Assembly: GCF_000208865.1 (NCBI RefSeq)
Contig: NC_018391.1
Location: forward strand, 2,301,014 to 2,365,013
DNA length: 64,000 bases
Reading direction: 5' to 3'
DNA from: Neospora caninum Liverpool
Lineage: Eukaryota; Apicomplexa; Conoidasida; Eucoccidiorida; Sarcocystidae
Part shown: piece by piece, positions 1-12,600 of the stretch
How positions within the stretch are numbered: position 1 is the first letter of the stretch
Layout of the letters: each line of letters starts with the position of its first letter
Notes under the pieces: model-generated
Told to the model about the DNA's origin: nothing
Databases searched by the model: none
Seen by the model: only the letters and a program-made list of their open reading frames with translations
Made by a program: the position numbers and the translations under genes

Positions 1-3000
1 AGAGCTGTCATGGAGCGATACACCAGGAAACTCACGCAGGGTAAGTTAGGAGGAGATCGTGAGGGGAGCAGAGATCGACAGGGAAGACATCAGGGGCGAG
101 AGGCAGAAAAGGAGACATAGGAAAGAGAAAGGGGGGAAGTCGTCCACAACGGAGCCGAGAATCCGGCCAGACCGGTGAAGCAAAGCCCAAGAGACCTCTG
201 TGGGGCCTTTCGAAAAGAAAACCCTCACCGAAAGTGGCTTCTCACCGCACGAGGGCGTTTCGTTCGCGGTCTTCTGAGCTCGTCTTGGGTGTACATACAC
301 CGAAACAAGACTCCAGTTCTCCAGGCACTTCCAGAGTCAAGCCTTTTCTTGCGCTCGTTACACCGCCCCATGTGCACTCTCTTTCGCTTCGTGTGGCATG
401 GAGTTCCTTGGAAGGAAAAGCGGGAGAAAGTTGCGTCGCGTTCTGGCAAAAGGCGGACTGACCGGCGTCGCGTCTTGTTTCTTTTTTCGCTCTCCTCGAC
501 CGCCGTGACACGTGTGTTCTGCCTCTCGCGCGGCCTTGTTTCACGAAAAAAGCATGTCTCCTTTCGACGCACGTCGCGACACAGAAAGAGTGAACAGAAC
601 AGCTTCGGGGAGAGCGCATGGGCGGGAGTATGAGGAAATTGGCCGCAGAGTGGGCGTTTGCCTGTCTCAGAGCAAATTGATTCCATGATCCTCGTCAATC
701 ATGTTACAAATAAAACCAAGCCCGTCGAATTCGTCGGACGCAAGGAGGTACGCGAGTCCAAGACAACACCGTTGGCAGCCGGTGTACGTACACTCAGCTT
801 CTCAGAGACTTGACCACGACGCGTGCATGCCTATGAAACGTATATATATATATATATATATATGCATATTTATGCATGTGTATGCATACATGTGTGTGGG
901 AATATTGATATCCTAGGCAGAATAGGTGCGTGGCCTGGCAGTGATGGCGGCGTACCCTTTTTCTAGAGAGATGCATGCATATAAATATTCACCGAGTGTA
1001 TTTACTCATATGTCTGCACGCGCGCGTGCATGGGAAGAACTTTGTAGATCTGGATTTAACCAGAGACACTGGCGGTCCTGACTTGCCACATTTCTTGGAC
1101 TTTTTTCGAGAGCGGTTTTTCGATGCCGGACACTACGCGTCGGTGTCTTTCTTTCTTCCACTCTGTTTCCCTTTGTGTCCGGTCGTTCTCTCTTTTTTTG
1201 AACCCGTCGCTGCTGCGACCAGGCAGCCCCGCGTCTCTCTGTTCTCCGGATTTTGCTCCCAGGCTTTCTCTGTCGATTTTCTTCCGCTCATGCATCCCCG
1301 CAGGCAGAGGAGTACTTTGCTCGCCTCCACCTGCTGAACGCCATGAGCTTCACGAGCACCTCGGCGATCCGCACGGCGGGGCCTCCTCCTCGTCTCGTGC
1401 TTCCAAGTACGAACTGAGCAAAACAAGAGTCTCGCGCTGGTTCACCGAGACAGAAAGGCAGAGAGAACGGGACAGAAAAAAGCGCCAGTGCTCGTGCATG
1501 TGTGGATAGCTCTGTGTATTGGTGCCGGGTGTATGTGTGTGCACCTATGCGGAAGTGCGTGCATACACAGAGGAGAAAATAACTTCTGGACCATCCGTAA
1601 CACTAGACGCTGCCAGGTGTATGGGCACACATGCGTCGATATCCCCAGTGAGCGTCTGTGCACTCACCTCCATCTGCAAGTACACAAACACCTCAACATA
1701 CATGCACATGCGCATCTATATAAATATATGTATGCATGGATGTAGAAATGTAGGCATTGTATATGATCAAGATGGTTTCTGGTTCTAGACTTGTGTGTGT
1801 AGAGGAACAGCCAAGGGAGACGGGGATGGTAGCCCAAAAGGCAGGTCCACCAGCTTTGCATGCGACGTTCATGAAATGAAGCGAGACGCCACCTTCTGTC
1901 GTAGTTCCGGGCGCGCGCACCTGCCCACTGTCGGGGGCTACGCTGCATGGAAGCACGCGAAGCCAGGCCTGCTGTGTGGGCATCTTGAAGGCTCTTTTTG
2001 GCGTCTTCGGTCCTCAGATCTCCGCCTCTTGTCGCTTGCAAACAGCCTGATCACCGACTGGCAGGAGTTGCTGGCGATTCTTCGATGCGTCCCACGCCTT
2101 TCTTCGCTCTCTCTCTGCGGCACGCGGCTGCGAGCTTCTACCTTGCCTCCGTTTGTCTCTCGCGTTTCTCCTGAACCTGCGCAAGGAGAAAAGGGAGACG
2201 CCCACGCAGAACGCGCCGAGGAATGGACGATTCTCGAGGAGCTAACGGAGCTTCAACTGGATCAGACCTTCGTTACCTGGGACGAGGTGCGCCAAAGAAC
2301 TCGTATTTCCAAGTGCTTCGCGCCGTCGGCGCACATCGCCATTTAGCGTCTCTCAAGAGGAGCTCTTTGTTCTTGTCGCTTTTCCGTTTGCAGCTTCTCG
2401 CCTTTGACTCGCTCGCGCCCCACTTGCAGCGTCTTTCGATTCGTGGAAACGACTTCTCGCCTGCACTTCCACTGTTTGACCCCCGAGCTGGGCTGCCAGC
2501 GCGGCGGGCGAACGCGGGCGTCAACGGGGAAGAAAGCCCGGCAGAAACGGCCAGGGCCTTCCAAAATCTGGTATTTCTGGATGTCTCGGACAATCCTGTC
2601 CACTCTTGGACCCCGCTGGTCGCCTGCATGCGCCACCTGCCGCGCCTGGAAACCATCTGTGCCGTCAACGCTAACCTGGGCGATTTCGCGGGTGTACAGA
2701 CACCGCAGACAGACGAGCCAGAAGTCTGTACACCCGAGAAATCGCCCTCCAGGACAGGCGCACCGCTCCAGGGAGGTGAAGAGTCGGCAACGGATTCCGA
2801 ACGATCTCGGGAATCCGCTGCACAGGACGGCCAACGGTCCGGCTGTGAGTTGGAAATCGGCGCACGCGAAACGCGCGACGGCTCTGCAGCGTGGGCTCTC
2901 TCTATGCGCCAGGACCGGAGGGCGAAGATTATCGAGCTGTGCCTGGAAGACAACTGCATCGAGAAATGGTACATCCGAGAGGGGCCGAACGGCCCCAGAC

Positions 3001-6000
3001 TGCTCCTCAGGGTGTGTGTGAAGGCAGCGAGTTCCGCCCTCGGAGAGAGAGCGAGTTTCCCTGTGCTTGCGTTCCAGTCTCGTGCCTGAAATGACGACGT
3101 CTGCGGTGACAGCTGCGAGGTAGACATGGGTATGTGCCTCCCTGCTTCAAAGAACGTCCCTGGTGATGGCAAGGGCGACCGGTAACTCACTGGGTGTTCT
3201 CTCCACGTGTATGCGCTACTGGCCCGAATCGCGTCTAACGGTTTTTGTGCATATTTTGCATGTCTTTGCCCCAGGGCAGTGGTCTTGTGTAACGCTTCAG
3301 CACGAAGCCCCGCTCATCGATTTCAGTTGGCTTTCATTTACGTCCTCGTGTGTGCTGTGCACATCCAGACTGCACGCGCATGTGTGTCTGTTCTTCGTGG
3401 AGTGTTTTGCGTGGTTTCGCCAGTGCGTCCTCAGGAGGAAGAATCGATGTCAATTTCAGGCGCACTTTTGTTTTCCCTTGTTCCTTTTGGGCCTTCGCCG
3501 CATCAGGGAGACGATAACGTCGCTCGCGCGTCTCTTTCCGTCTCTGGAAAGACTGATGCTGCAGGGGAACCCCCTGCTTCTTCAGCCGTGCTCGAACTCA
3601 AAGGCGGCGTCCGTCCCCACCGGCTTCGGCGCCTCGTCTCCACAACGCCAAGTAGGAACGAACAAACCGCTTCACGCGCTGAAACTGCGAAGAAGGGAAG
3701 AGTATTTTTTCTGTCCTGCACAACGACAAGAAATCAACCTTAAAACAGCGCCGCTTTGAAGGCAGGCAGCCATGATCTACTGAAGCAGGAGTTGACATTT
3801 GTGTGCACGCATACGTGTATATGTTTTGTGGCCGCATAGCGCATCCATAGGATACAATGGTGTATTTATACATATGCCTGTTTGTCGTTTCAAGAATGGC
3901 AAACGTGTCCCCTCCGAGGGACCTTCCAAGGGAGGTTGAGGCAGCCAAACAGCACGGCCTCTACCGGTGCGTCTGGCCGATTCGCTGTTTCGTCTGTTTG
4001 CGTTGCAGGTGATGATTTCTCTGTTCCCGAGCCTGAAAGTTCTGAGCGGAGGAACAATCTCCAGGGCGGATCGATCGGCAGCGGAACGGTACACGCTGTC
4101 TCTTTTGCACCGCATAAAACGCCAAGGCGAAGTTTCCCTGCCGATCCCTCCTGGCTTGGTGGCCGCGCTGCAGAGCCCCAACCAGGCGGCAGACAGAGTA
4201 AGTGTGTGTACGGTGGAAACGATGCGCCTGCTACGAGACCGCACACCCAAGTCCAATATCACCTTGTTCAGAAAGGAAGGTCAACTTTGTAGAACAACTC
4301 GAACCGAGAGGCGACGTTCTTCATCCGGCGAAACGGAGAGAGGCAGAGTCTGAACCTAGCAGTGGAACGGGGAGGGGGAACGAGGCCGCTGCGAGGACGA
4401 CAGGCGTGGGGGATGAGCAAGTGCGTTCCCAAGCACAGCTTCGGTTTCAGCGCACCAAATCACTCGACCGCGGCTTCCCAGATTGAAGAGAGAGGAAGAG
4501 CAATCATAATTGTCATAGCTGAGAAGTATGCACGTGTATCAACTTCTAGACCGACGGTATTGGTGCTATCTTGGGATTCTGTAGTCAGAGTATTTATAGC
4601 TCGCCGGTTACATACTTACCAACAAACTGTATAGCTTTGGGTAAATGCACAGGTTTCCGTCTCCAGATGCAGCTTCCGGACCCCAAACAAGGTGGCTGCG
4701 GTTTCTTCTTTCTCTCGCACCGCAGAATTCCTCAGCCTACGAGGCGCTGCTCGATCGACTCACGGAGACACACGGAGACTTCTCTCTTGGCGGTAGGCTC
4801 AGTTGTCCGCGGAGGGTCACAGGGAGAAACAGGGTTTCAAGCGCCACGTTGCGATGTCGGCACTGTTTCGGCAGGTTTTCGCGTCGTAGTTGCAGCTCCG
4901 GTGACACCGGCGTTGTCGCCTTGGTCATCACCAGCGAAGATTTTGATCGATCGGTTCTCGACACTCGGACGCTGCACCCGAAATTGTGCATATACGCACA
5001 TCCATATATACACATACATATATACATATACATATATACACATACATATATACACATACATATACACATACACATACATATACATATACATATATACACA
5101 TACATATACACATACACATACACATCCATATATACACATACATATATACACATCCATATATACACATACATATATACACATACATATACACATACACATA
5201 CACATCCATATATACACATACATATATACATATACATATATACACATACATATATACACATACATATACACATACACATACATATACATATACATATATA
5301 CACATACATATACACATACACATACACATCCATATATACACATACATATATACACATCCATATATACACATACATATATACACATACATATACACATACA
5401 CATACACATCCATATATACACATACATATACACACATCCATATATACACATACATATATACACATACATATACACATACACATACATATACATATACATA
5501 TATACACATACATATACATATAAACATACATATACATATATACACATACATATACATATGTATATGTATATATGTATATGTATTGCTAGCAGAAATCGGG
5601 TTTCGGCGTTTGCTTGTGTGTGGACAGAAACCGCGCAGGGAGAAGGCGGCGCGGTCGTCCTCGCTTCGTCGCTGGTAGACGTGCTGCTTCAGCCTGACGC
5701 AGCAGTCATTTTCGACAAGCCTCCCGTGAAGAAGCGAGTTCCCAAGTCGATGCGAGTCCGGTGAGTTCAGAATGCGCAGGAAGCCGGAGGTACAAAGCGT
5801 GTGGACCAGTCGCTGACGCGGTTTTCGTTTTTTTAGCAGCGCTGCGCTTTCCTATTCTGACGCGGTTGACGAAGCGGAAGGGAATCCTGGCCAAGCTATG
5901 GGCCTTGAATGTCCTGTTGAGCTTTAGGCTTCCCGATTCTCGGCCCTGAGATCTGGGCGGCTCTCTCAGGAGGTGGTAGGAAGGGAGGAATTCGGCAAGC

Positions 6001-6966
6001 TTTTCTCGACAAGGATTGCAGATCGCCGGGGTTCCCGGAGCGTCAGGTGTGAGATTCGCATGGTGCAGCGCTGCCTCGTCGACGTTCGCTTTTCCGCTGT
6101 TTCTGATCCGTCTGTGACCAGAGATCTCAAGACTCTGTGCATGCGGCTCTTCGGCCTTCCCGTCGCACATATCGACCTCCTGTACAACGACGGGGTAAGG
6201 AATTGAGTGGAGACGTGCGGACGCCCAGGAGAAGGCAGGAATTCCAGATCGCCACGGGCCACTCTCGGGCCCCATAGCTGGATCACTCGCCATGCAGGGA
6301 AGCGGAAACTTTGCTCCTTCACTTCACGCTCATCGGGCGTCTTGGCTGGGGTATACACGCACCCTGACGTTTTAGGTTTAAACGCGCAGTGCGGGGCCAC
6401 TGAGTCGACGCACACGATGAGATGTTCCTCTCTCAGCGCTCGCTCCACGAAAACGATCACTGGTATGCTTTTGCGCAAACGCCCATAGAGCTGAGAAAAC
6501 GCACGCGTGCGCCAAGACACCTGCGTATCTCTCAAGCGGATTCTGTAGGATCTCCGGTTTCCGACGTTTTCTCATGGACAATCCGAGACTGAGGTGTGCT
6601 GGCTAGGCAAGACCGTCAGACGAATACCGTCAACCAGCCCGCTGTGTCGACTTTCCAGTCTGAGTTTGCTTACGGCCTTGTGCCGATCGCGGAACTGCTG
6701 CAGCAAAGGGCTAGCGACAGGTTGATCGTGCGCGTATTGCGCTCGAGACTGGGAAGAAGTTGCAGCCTTTCCCCTGGACAAGGCAAAGGAAGCGCCAAAC
6801 ATAGGATCCGAGAAACGTCGCATGGCTTTGTTGTGTGTGTTCATCTCAGAACATGCCTGTGAGCACCCCGCTGGATGACGATGCTTCGTCCCTGGATTTC
6901 TTCGGAGTCGGAGCCGGATCGGTCGTTCGCGTGCAGGACAAGAACGACAAAAAGAGTGAAGTTTGA
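1..6966 (+). CDS. TBCE: Tubulin-folding cofactor E (5' end outside window)
   Basis: Cofactor E is a cytosolic chaperone that, with cofactors C and D, assembles and disassembles alpha/beta-tubulin dimers. Eleven exons join with matching phases: <1-40, 671-747, 1304-1406, 2018-2286, 2394-3013, 3507-3651, 4009-4197, 4726-4792, 5628-5760, 6047-6194 and 6850-6966 (TGA). This gives 635 residues. Seen: the linker motif [11 protein letters not shown] (compare NKPVETIGF in human TBCE); leucine-rich repeats such as [35 protein letters not shown] and [17 protein letters not shown]; then a block [19 protein letters not shown] that matches the end of the repeat domain; then a C-terminal ubiquitin-like domain ([34 protein letters not shown]). 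The CAP-Gly domain usual at the N-terminus must lie upstream of base 1. Residues after [10 protein letters not shown] form a long charged insertion not found in the human protein. The exon joins are my inference from splice signals plus homology; the family call is secure. Confidence 0.92.
288..301. repeat. Short palindrome GGTGTA-CA-TACACC
   Basis: Six-base arms GGTGTA/TACACC flank a two-base centre inside TBCE intron 1. Related palindromes recur at 782-793, 2691-2704, 12703-12714 and 21565-21580, so this looks like one member of a dispersed short element. Confidence 0.6.
782..793. repeat. Perfect palindrome GTGTACGTACAC in a TBCE intron
   Basis: A 12-base perfect palindrome lies 35 bases after the donor of TBCE exon 2 (exon end 747). 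The same 12 bases occur inside CEP120 coding sequence at 12703-12714. Nothing else in the sequence indicates a role. Confidence 0.6.
841..863. repeat. (TA)n microsatellite in TBCE intron
   Basis: An uninterrupted TA dinucleotide run of about 23 bases lies in the intron between TBCE exons at 747 and 1304. Confidence 0.9.
2679..2746. repeat. Near-perfect 23-bp inverted repeat inside TBCE coding exon
   Basis: The left arm 2679-2701 and the reverse complement of the right arm 2724-2746 agree at 22 of 23 bases; the mismatch is G versus T at arm position 10. The loop is 22 bases. Both arms contain the GGTGTACAGAC core shared with the short palindromes elsewhere in the window. The whole hairpin is in frame and is translated as part of the charged insertion that interrupts the leucine-rich repeats, suggesting an insertion kept as coding sequence. 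Confidence 0.85.
4985..5585. repeat. Compound CA/TA satellite with a ~204-bp higher-order period in TBCE intron 8
   Basis: About 600 bases consist of mixed CACATA, CATATA and CATCCATATA units. A longer pattern repeats: the block with CATACATATACATATACATA starts near 5071, 5277 and 5478, a period of about 204 bases, a multiple of three. Because of this all + strand frames stay open through it, giving artefactual His/Ile/Tyr/Thr polypeptides. It lies wholly between the TBCE exons ending at 4792 and starting at 5628. Confidence 0.9.
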
Positions 6967-7382
6967 GACGCATCTTCTCGATTTCAGGTGATCCAACAAA
7001 GCAGCCGGCGCTGTCCTGCAAACGCAAAGCAAATGGGCGTGAGTCGCAGCTTCGGGAAAGGCTGCATAGGGTTCTCGCACTGTTGACGTTTCCTTTTCGG
7101 GCAGCGCCGCGGTTCTGCAACGCGACAGGTTCTCGAGATTTCAGAACGAGAAACGGTTGGAATGTCTGAGGCCCGTAGGATCCACACAGTCTGAGTGCCC
7201 GGTGCAAAAACCATGCTAACACAATAGAACTTGGATCCGCCGCAGCTGCCTGGGAATGCACGCGAAGGAACATCGCCGACTTTCGTGCTTGCCCCAAACC
7301 CATCACGTTTGCCTCCGGGATGCATTCGCTCCCTGGCCCAGAACCCTGGACTGTGGGGAGTGGGTGGAACTGAGAAATGCAA

Positions 7383-7449
7383 AGATATACACAAATACAT
7401 ATATATAGGCATATGTACACATATATATACATTGACACATATATACATA

Positions 7450-7525
<76 letters not shown>

Positions 7526-7562
7526 GATAGTCATATATATATATATATATATATACATAATC

Positions 7563-7615
<53 letters not shown>

Positions 7616-7649
7616 CATAGTCATATATATATGTATATATACATAGTCA

Positions 7650-7687
<38 letters not shown>

Positions 7688-7812
7688 GTCATATATATAT
7701 GTATATATACATAGTCATATATATATGTATATATACATAGTCATATATATATATATATATATAGTCATATATATATATATATAGTCATATATATATGTAT
7801 ATATATAGAGAG
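7383..7812. repeat. TA-rich satellite between TBCE and CEP120
   Basis: About 430 bases of TA runs are broken regularly by TAGTCATATATA and ATGTATATATACA segments, giving an irregular unit of roughly 30 to 50 bases. It begins about 420 bases after the TBCE stop. The stretch 6967-7382 before it holds only short frames and is probably the TBCE 3' UTR and flank. Confidence 0.9.
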
Positions 7813-9649
7813 AGTACCTTTTTAACGAAGGTGCAAGGGGCCCTGGACGGCCACTTCGCGTCGAGCTCGACTGCAGACCTTCGGTACAATATCCGAAATC
7901 TCAACCGGAATTGCCAGGAACGTTTTGAATCAGACGCCGTGTTTCCGCGATTTGTCACCGTTTAGCGCATCACAGCCTTTCATGCTGGACGGTCGCGACG
8001 GTCCCGTGCCGCTCACGCGGCTGACACGACTCTCCTTTGGAGGAACTGCGGTTGAAGCAGTTACCGGCAAGTGGGAGTGACAGAAATGCATTCGTGTTCG
8101 TACTCGTTTTCACGGCACAGAAGGCAGTCTGTCTCTCGGGGACTGCCCCATACATCTCTCAGATCCGGGGCGAGGCACCAGTCTCTCCTCAAGTTTGATT
8201 CCAGGACAGCGCGATCAGACGAGCGGTACGGCAGTCGCTTTTAGGCTCTGACACTCTTTCGCACGTGCTAGAGTAGGTTCAAGAACCGTAACGCCACGCT
8301 GAACGGTGCTGACATCGCACAAATGCACATTGGCGATATTCGCGGGCCCCCAGTCCCTGCTGCAGGAACGACGTCTTCTGGATTTTTCGAGCCGCACGCT
8401 GTGCTGAAAAGACGCATGGATCGCCTCTGTTCCTGTCGCTCACGTCCTTTTCCCTCTCCGTGCAAACAGGAGAGAGTCGCTTCTCCATGGACCCCAGTTT
8501 CTGTACTTCATGTGGTATCTCTTGAGATTTCGAGAAGCGTGCGTTGGAGGGTCATGAGTTAGAGTCAATACTGTTTTTACCCCGTAGCTGTCGGCAGGCG
8601 ATCATAAATTTCCTTTCGCCTTTCGAAAGCTCGGTTTTTCTCACTGTTGGCCATCACGGGCGATACATCTCTTGTCTTCCGATTTCTCTACACGCGCCAT
8701 CGTTCCGTGCTCTACGATTACACCCTCCTGACCCTGACTCTGTCGAGCCTTTTCTCTCGGCGCCCCGTAAATTCCCCCTTCGCTGTGGAGGGTGAACTCG
8801 GTGCGTTAGCTGTAAACTCTGAGCGTGGAATTCAGAGGCAGCGGAGTGCTTCTCAAGTTCACCGGAGTGAGAAGTTCTATATGAAGGCAAGCAACTTCAG
8901 GTCGTTTTATGATTCCGTGGAAGCGAACCCGGAATTCAGCTAGGCAGGCGTCGGTTGTTGTGCTACCAGCATCTACACACCGTGAGCAGGCTTCGTAAAA
9001 AGGTGCCTGAGTCGGGAAAGGGCGGCCGTTTCTATCGGCAACTATTCATCGTTATCGCCTTCAAGTTTTCCATTCAACAAGGGAAACCATAGTGGCCCAG
9101 AATCGACGGTTCCTTTCCCGTGCCATCCCGTGTTCTACCGCAGGACGAGTTTGCCTGCGCATCGCCGACCCCGGGCACACCACTCTCTGTGCGCATGTGG
9201 AAAGCCAGGCCTTCTTTTCTCGTGGCTGTTTTCTGCGAAGGACATCTGTTTCTTAGATTTGATGGCTTCCCCGGGACTCCAAATCCCCTTTGCAACGAAG
9301 GGAATCTCTTTTTTCCGAGGACAGAACGTTGCGCCGCGCGGACTCATCATCGCCACCGGCGGCAAGCGAAAAACGCAGACAAGACACACGTCTTGTTCGT
9401 CCCGGCACGCCGTCCCGGCTTAGAGGTTCCTCGTTCCCCTGGCCCCAGGGACAAGCTAAGATGCCTCGGGCCTCTTTTCTCACGCAAGTGGCCTCCGAGC
9501 TTCCCTAATTTCTTGACCGATTTGTTTCGAAAACGGCCTGCCCGCCGCCTCGCTTCGGCTCGGCATCTGCGAGGGATCATGTTGCGGCGGGACGCGAGTT
9601 TATACTCCGGTTCCTCTTTTCCCTGCCGACTCGCATGTCTCCCTAACAG
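7813..9649. other. Spacer / unresolved 5' part of the CEP120-like gene
   Basis: No exon can be defended here. The first secure CEP120 exon starts at 9650 after a good acceptor (CCTAACAG), with an in-frame stop (TAA, 9644-9646) just before it, so either one or more upstream exons exist here or translation starts at the ATG at 9671. CEP120 proteins normally carry about 50 more residues of the first C2 domain, so an exon in this interval is likely. Open frames at 8647-8943 and 9120-9656 show no clear match. Confidence 0.4.
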
Positions 9650-12600
9650 GCCGTGAAGGACTGCTTGCAGATGGATTTCCTGCTGGCCAGGGAAGCAGCG
9701 CCGTACGCGGCCGCAGGCTGCAGGCCAAGTGGGGAGTTCCCCGTAGGCGACACTCAGCCGTTTGAAACGAGCATTCCGTGTGTGTCCATCACGCTACAGT
9801 TCAAAGCAAAGAGCGTCCAGAATGGAGCGCGCTCGAAGCCTACTGCCGAGGAGGCTGGCGATGCAGCGGCATGTCCGTGCGCGGTCGATTTGTCGGAGGT
9901 GGACGGGGTTTTGGACGACTTGGCCGCGTCTCCCGCAGGGTATTTCGTGTGTAAATTGCACAGGCTGCTGAAACGCCTGGAACCGCGCGGAAGTGAGAAC
10001 GCAGAACAACCCAGTCGCTCGCAGGACGAGCGGCCAGGCGCACACGGCGACTGCGTTGCCAGCTTCCAGTGTCGAGTGTTTGGCACACTGCTGGACGTCT
10101 CAGACTTCCTGTGGCGCGTCGGGGAACTCTACCTCGTCATTCAGCCTCTCGGCGCTTCGCGCAGAGCCCGCAGGCAAGCGCACTCAAGTCCGCGGCCAGC
10201 ACATTCCCCGCAGGAGCGCGGAGACCGCCGGCAACGTGCGGAGTCGCGCGAGAACTCGCGGAAGCGAGAGACGTCCATCGGGCCGGACACCCGACAGGAC
10301 AGGCGCGTCTCGTTTTCCTCGGCGAGAGACACCGAGAGCGACAGAGACGAACTGGACGAAGATCCAGGCCAGGAACCGCGCTACGTCACTTTTAGCCTCA
10401 AAGAAGTTCTGGATGGACCGACGCCGGGGAGGCGCGCGCCGCCGAACGCCGACGGCCGACTTCGCGAGTTCGACAACGAAGTTCAGTTGGATCCTGGAGA
10501 CGATGGTACGCTGCTGTGGGTTCGGCTGCGTCTTGAGGAATTTGAAGTCCCCTACGGGACAGACCGAGACCATCCGTCGCTGCCTCCCAGAGAAGCCGGA
10601 GACGCGTTTGTGTTGTCCCTCAGCATCGTTGAAAACCGGAGCCTGCGCGCCCTGGTTCGGCTGGGAGAGGCGCACGGGCGAAAACTCGAAGGCAGTCTCG
10701 GGGAAGAAGGTGCGTCCCACAAACTGGCGAAAGTCTGTACGTTTCTCTCAGTGGATCAAAAAGAGGGCACGCGACACACGCACACGTTTTATCCCGCGGT
10801 CCAAACTCTCTCGCGACGCGAGACGCGCATGCGAAGCCGCGTGCGATTCGTTTCCCCCCTCGTTTCAGCCCGCCTCCAGTTTCCCCCTCTTTCTGTGTGG
10901 CGTGCACTCACGAGATCCGGAGGGGCGTTCTTCTGTGTCCGTGCATGCGGTCGACCATTTCACTTTTTTCCCTTGTCGTGGACAAACGCAGTTCCCTTCG
11001 GCCCACTCGTGTCCGCCTCCACACGTTTTTTGCCTGGTGATGTCCTGCGCATCTGCCAAGCGCTTCGTTTCAACTGCCTGCCCACCCCACCGTTCTGTCT
11101 CTCTCCGCTCTTCCTGCTTGCCCGTCACAGCTGCCGCATCGCCGGGCGACTCCACTCGCCTGTCGCTTCGCCTCGGGACTGCGCGGCGTCCGTGTGCCCC
11201 GTCGCCGCTCGACGCGCAGAAACCCCCTGGCTGCGAAGCCGAGAGACAGCCCGCGCTCGTCCCGCAGTGTCGCTTCGCGCTTGCCCTCGTCGGCAGCTGG
11301 GCAGAGGCGCTCTTGTACTTCAAGAGCTTGGCGACCGCGTGGGTCCAGCTGGAACTGCCGAGAGAAGACGAGCGGGAGAGACCGGTGATGCCGGAAAAAC
11401 TCGGCCGCGGAAGATCCGCGAGCCTCCGCCGAGCCGCGCATGCAGTAAGAGAAGGCGATACGAACCAACCTCTGGGCTGTGTCACTCGCACACTGGGACG
11501 CGTCTACCATCTCCGCGGTCTCCCTTCTTGCCTTGATGGCTGCGGTCTCGTCCCTCGATATCCCGTGCACCTGCAGGCTCGAAACCGTCACGGCATCTCC
11601 GCTCTTTTCTGCGCCTCCTCGGCGCGTCGCGCGCGTGTGTCTGCCTTGTGTCTCTGGGCCTTTCTCGGCCTGCCTCAATCTCCTCACTCACACTCTGTCT
11701 CTTCTTCCTGTCCATCCCCTGGCGACCTGGACGCCTCTGCGCTCTTTGGCCCTTCAACGCGGCCTCTTGCTTCTGCCCGTTCTCGGCCTCTGCGTTTGCC
11801 CCCAGCGTCCGATGGAGCTCTCGATCGACTTGACTCCGCTCGCCACGCGCGTCGCGCAGCATCTGGCCATGCTTCACCACGCGGACGCCTTCCCGCCCGG
11901 CACGGCGCCTTCCCCGTCCCTGGTCTTGACGAATTCGCTCTGTGCGCTGCTCCATTCCTCGAACCACCCGCGGCAGCCGCGCCGCATCTCGCTGCAGGCA
12001 CAGCTGCTCTTCCTGGTTTTCAAAGACCACCCGACCGGGACGCCTGACTCGGCTCGTGAACTCCCTTCGCCATCTCTCCAACCCCGTCGCGACTCTCTCG
12101 CCTCGCCCCAGGGGCCGCGCTGTGAAAGGCCCGACGCTCTGGCGAGTCTCTCCCGCGGTTCGCTCTCGGAGGCTGCTTTCCAGCCGCTCAGTCACGACAG
12201 CCCACGGCCGACCGAACGCGAAGTCGACAGGAACCGCGAAGACGGAAAGGAGAACGATTCTCAGTGTCTGAATCGCGCGGACGCGCCACGCCTCGCGCCT
12301 CTCGGCGATGGACCTGACGCCGAGAGCGACTCCAGAACGTGCGACGAGGCGCAAGAACGGAGAACTCACCCGGGGCTCCCCTCGCCAGGGCGATGTGAAC
12401 GTGGCGCCGCTGGGGCTGTTGCGGCGACAGCAGCTGCGGCGTCCATGCCTGCTGCAATGTTGAACGGGCAGACTAAGACGGGGAACGAGGGCGTGCAGAG
12501 CGTGTCTTCGCTTCCGCAGTTTACGCTGAAAAACGTCCTGAGCCCGGCACAGTGTCTCGACGAGGGATTTCCCTGCACTTCGGTTGCCTTGCCGACGCAG

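Noticed and set aside
1042..1120. A frame reading [20 protein letters not shown] considered as a TBCE exon
   Set aside because: Exons 671-747 and 1304-1406 join directly in phase and follow human TBCE order, leaving no room for this segment.
4571..5764. Very long open frames on both strands with His/Ile/Tyr/Thr or Met/Cys/Val/Tyr periodic residues
   Set aside because: They are translations of the CA/TA satellite in TBCE intron 8; real TBCE exons flank it with matching phases.
6572..7624. Open frame of 350 residues on the - strand
   Set aside because: Half of it is Tyr/Ile repeats from the TA satellite and the rest is antisense to TBCE exons and spacer, with no domain.
7383..7812. AT-rich tract considered as centromere or replication origin
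   Set aside because: It is a short satellite like the intronic ones; nothing in the sequence alone supports such a role.
9993..12047. A 684-residue + strand frame
   Set aside because: Only its part 11131-11444 is a CEP120 exon; the rest is an out-of-frame shadow of neighbouring exons and introns.
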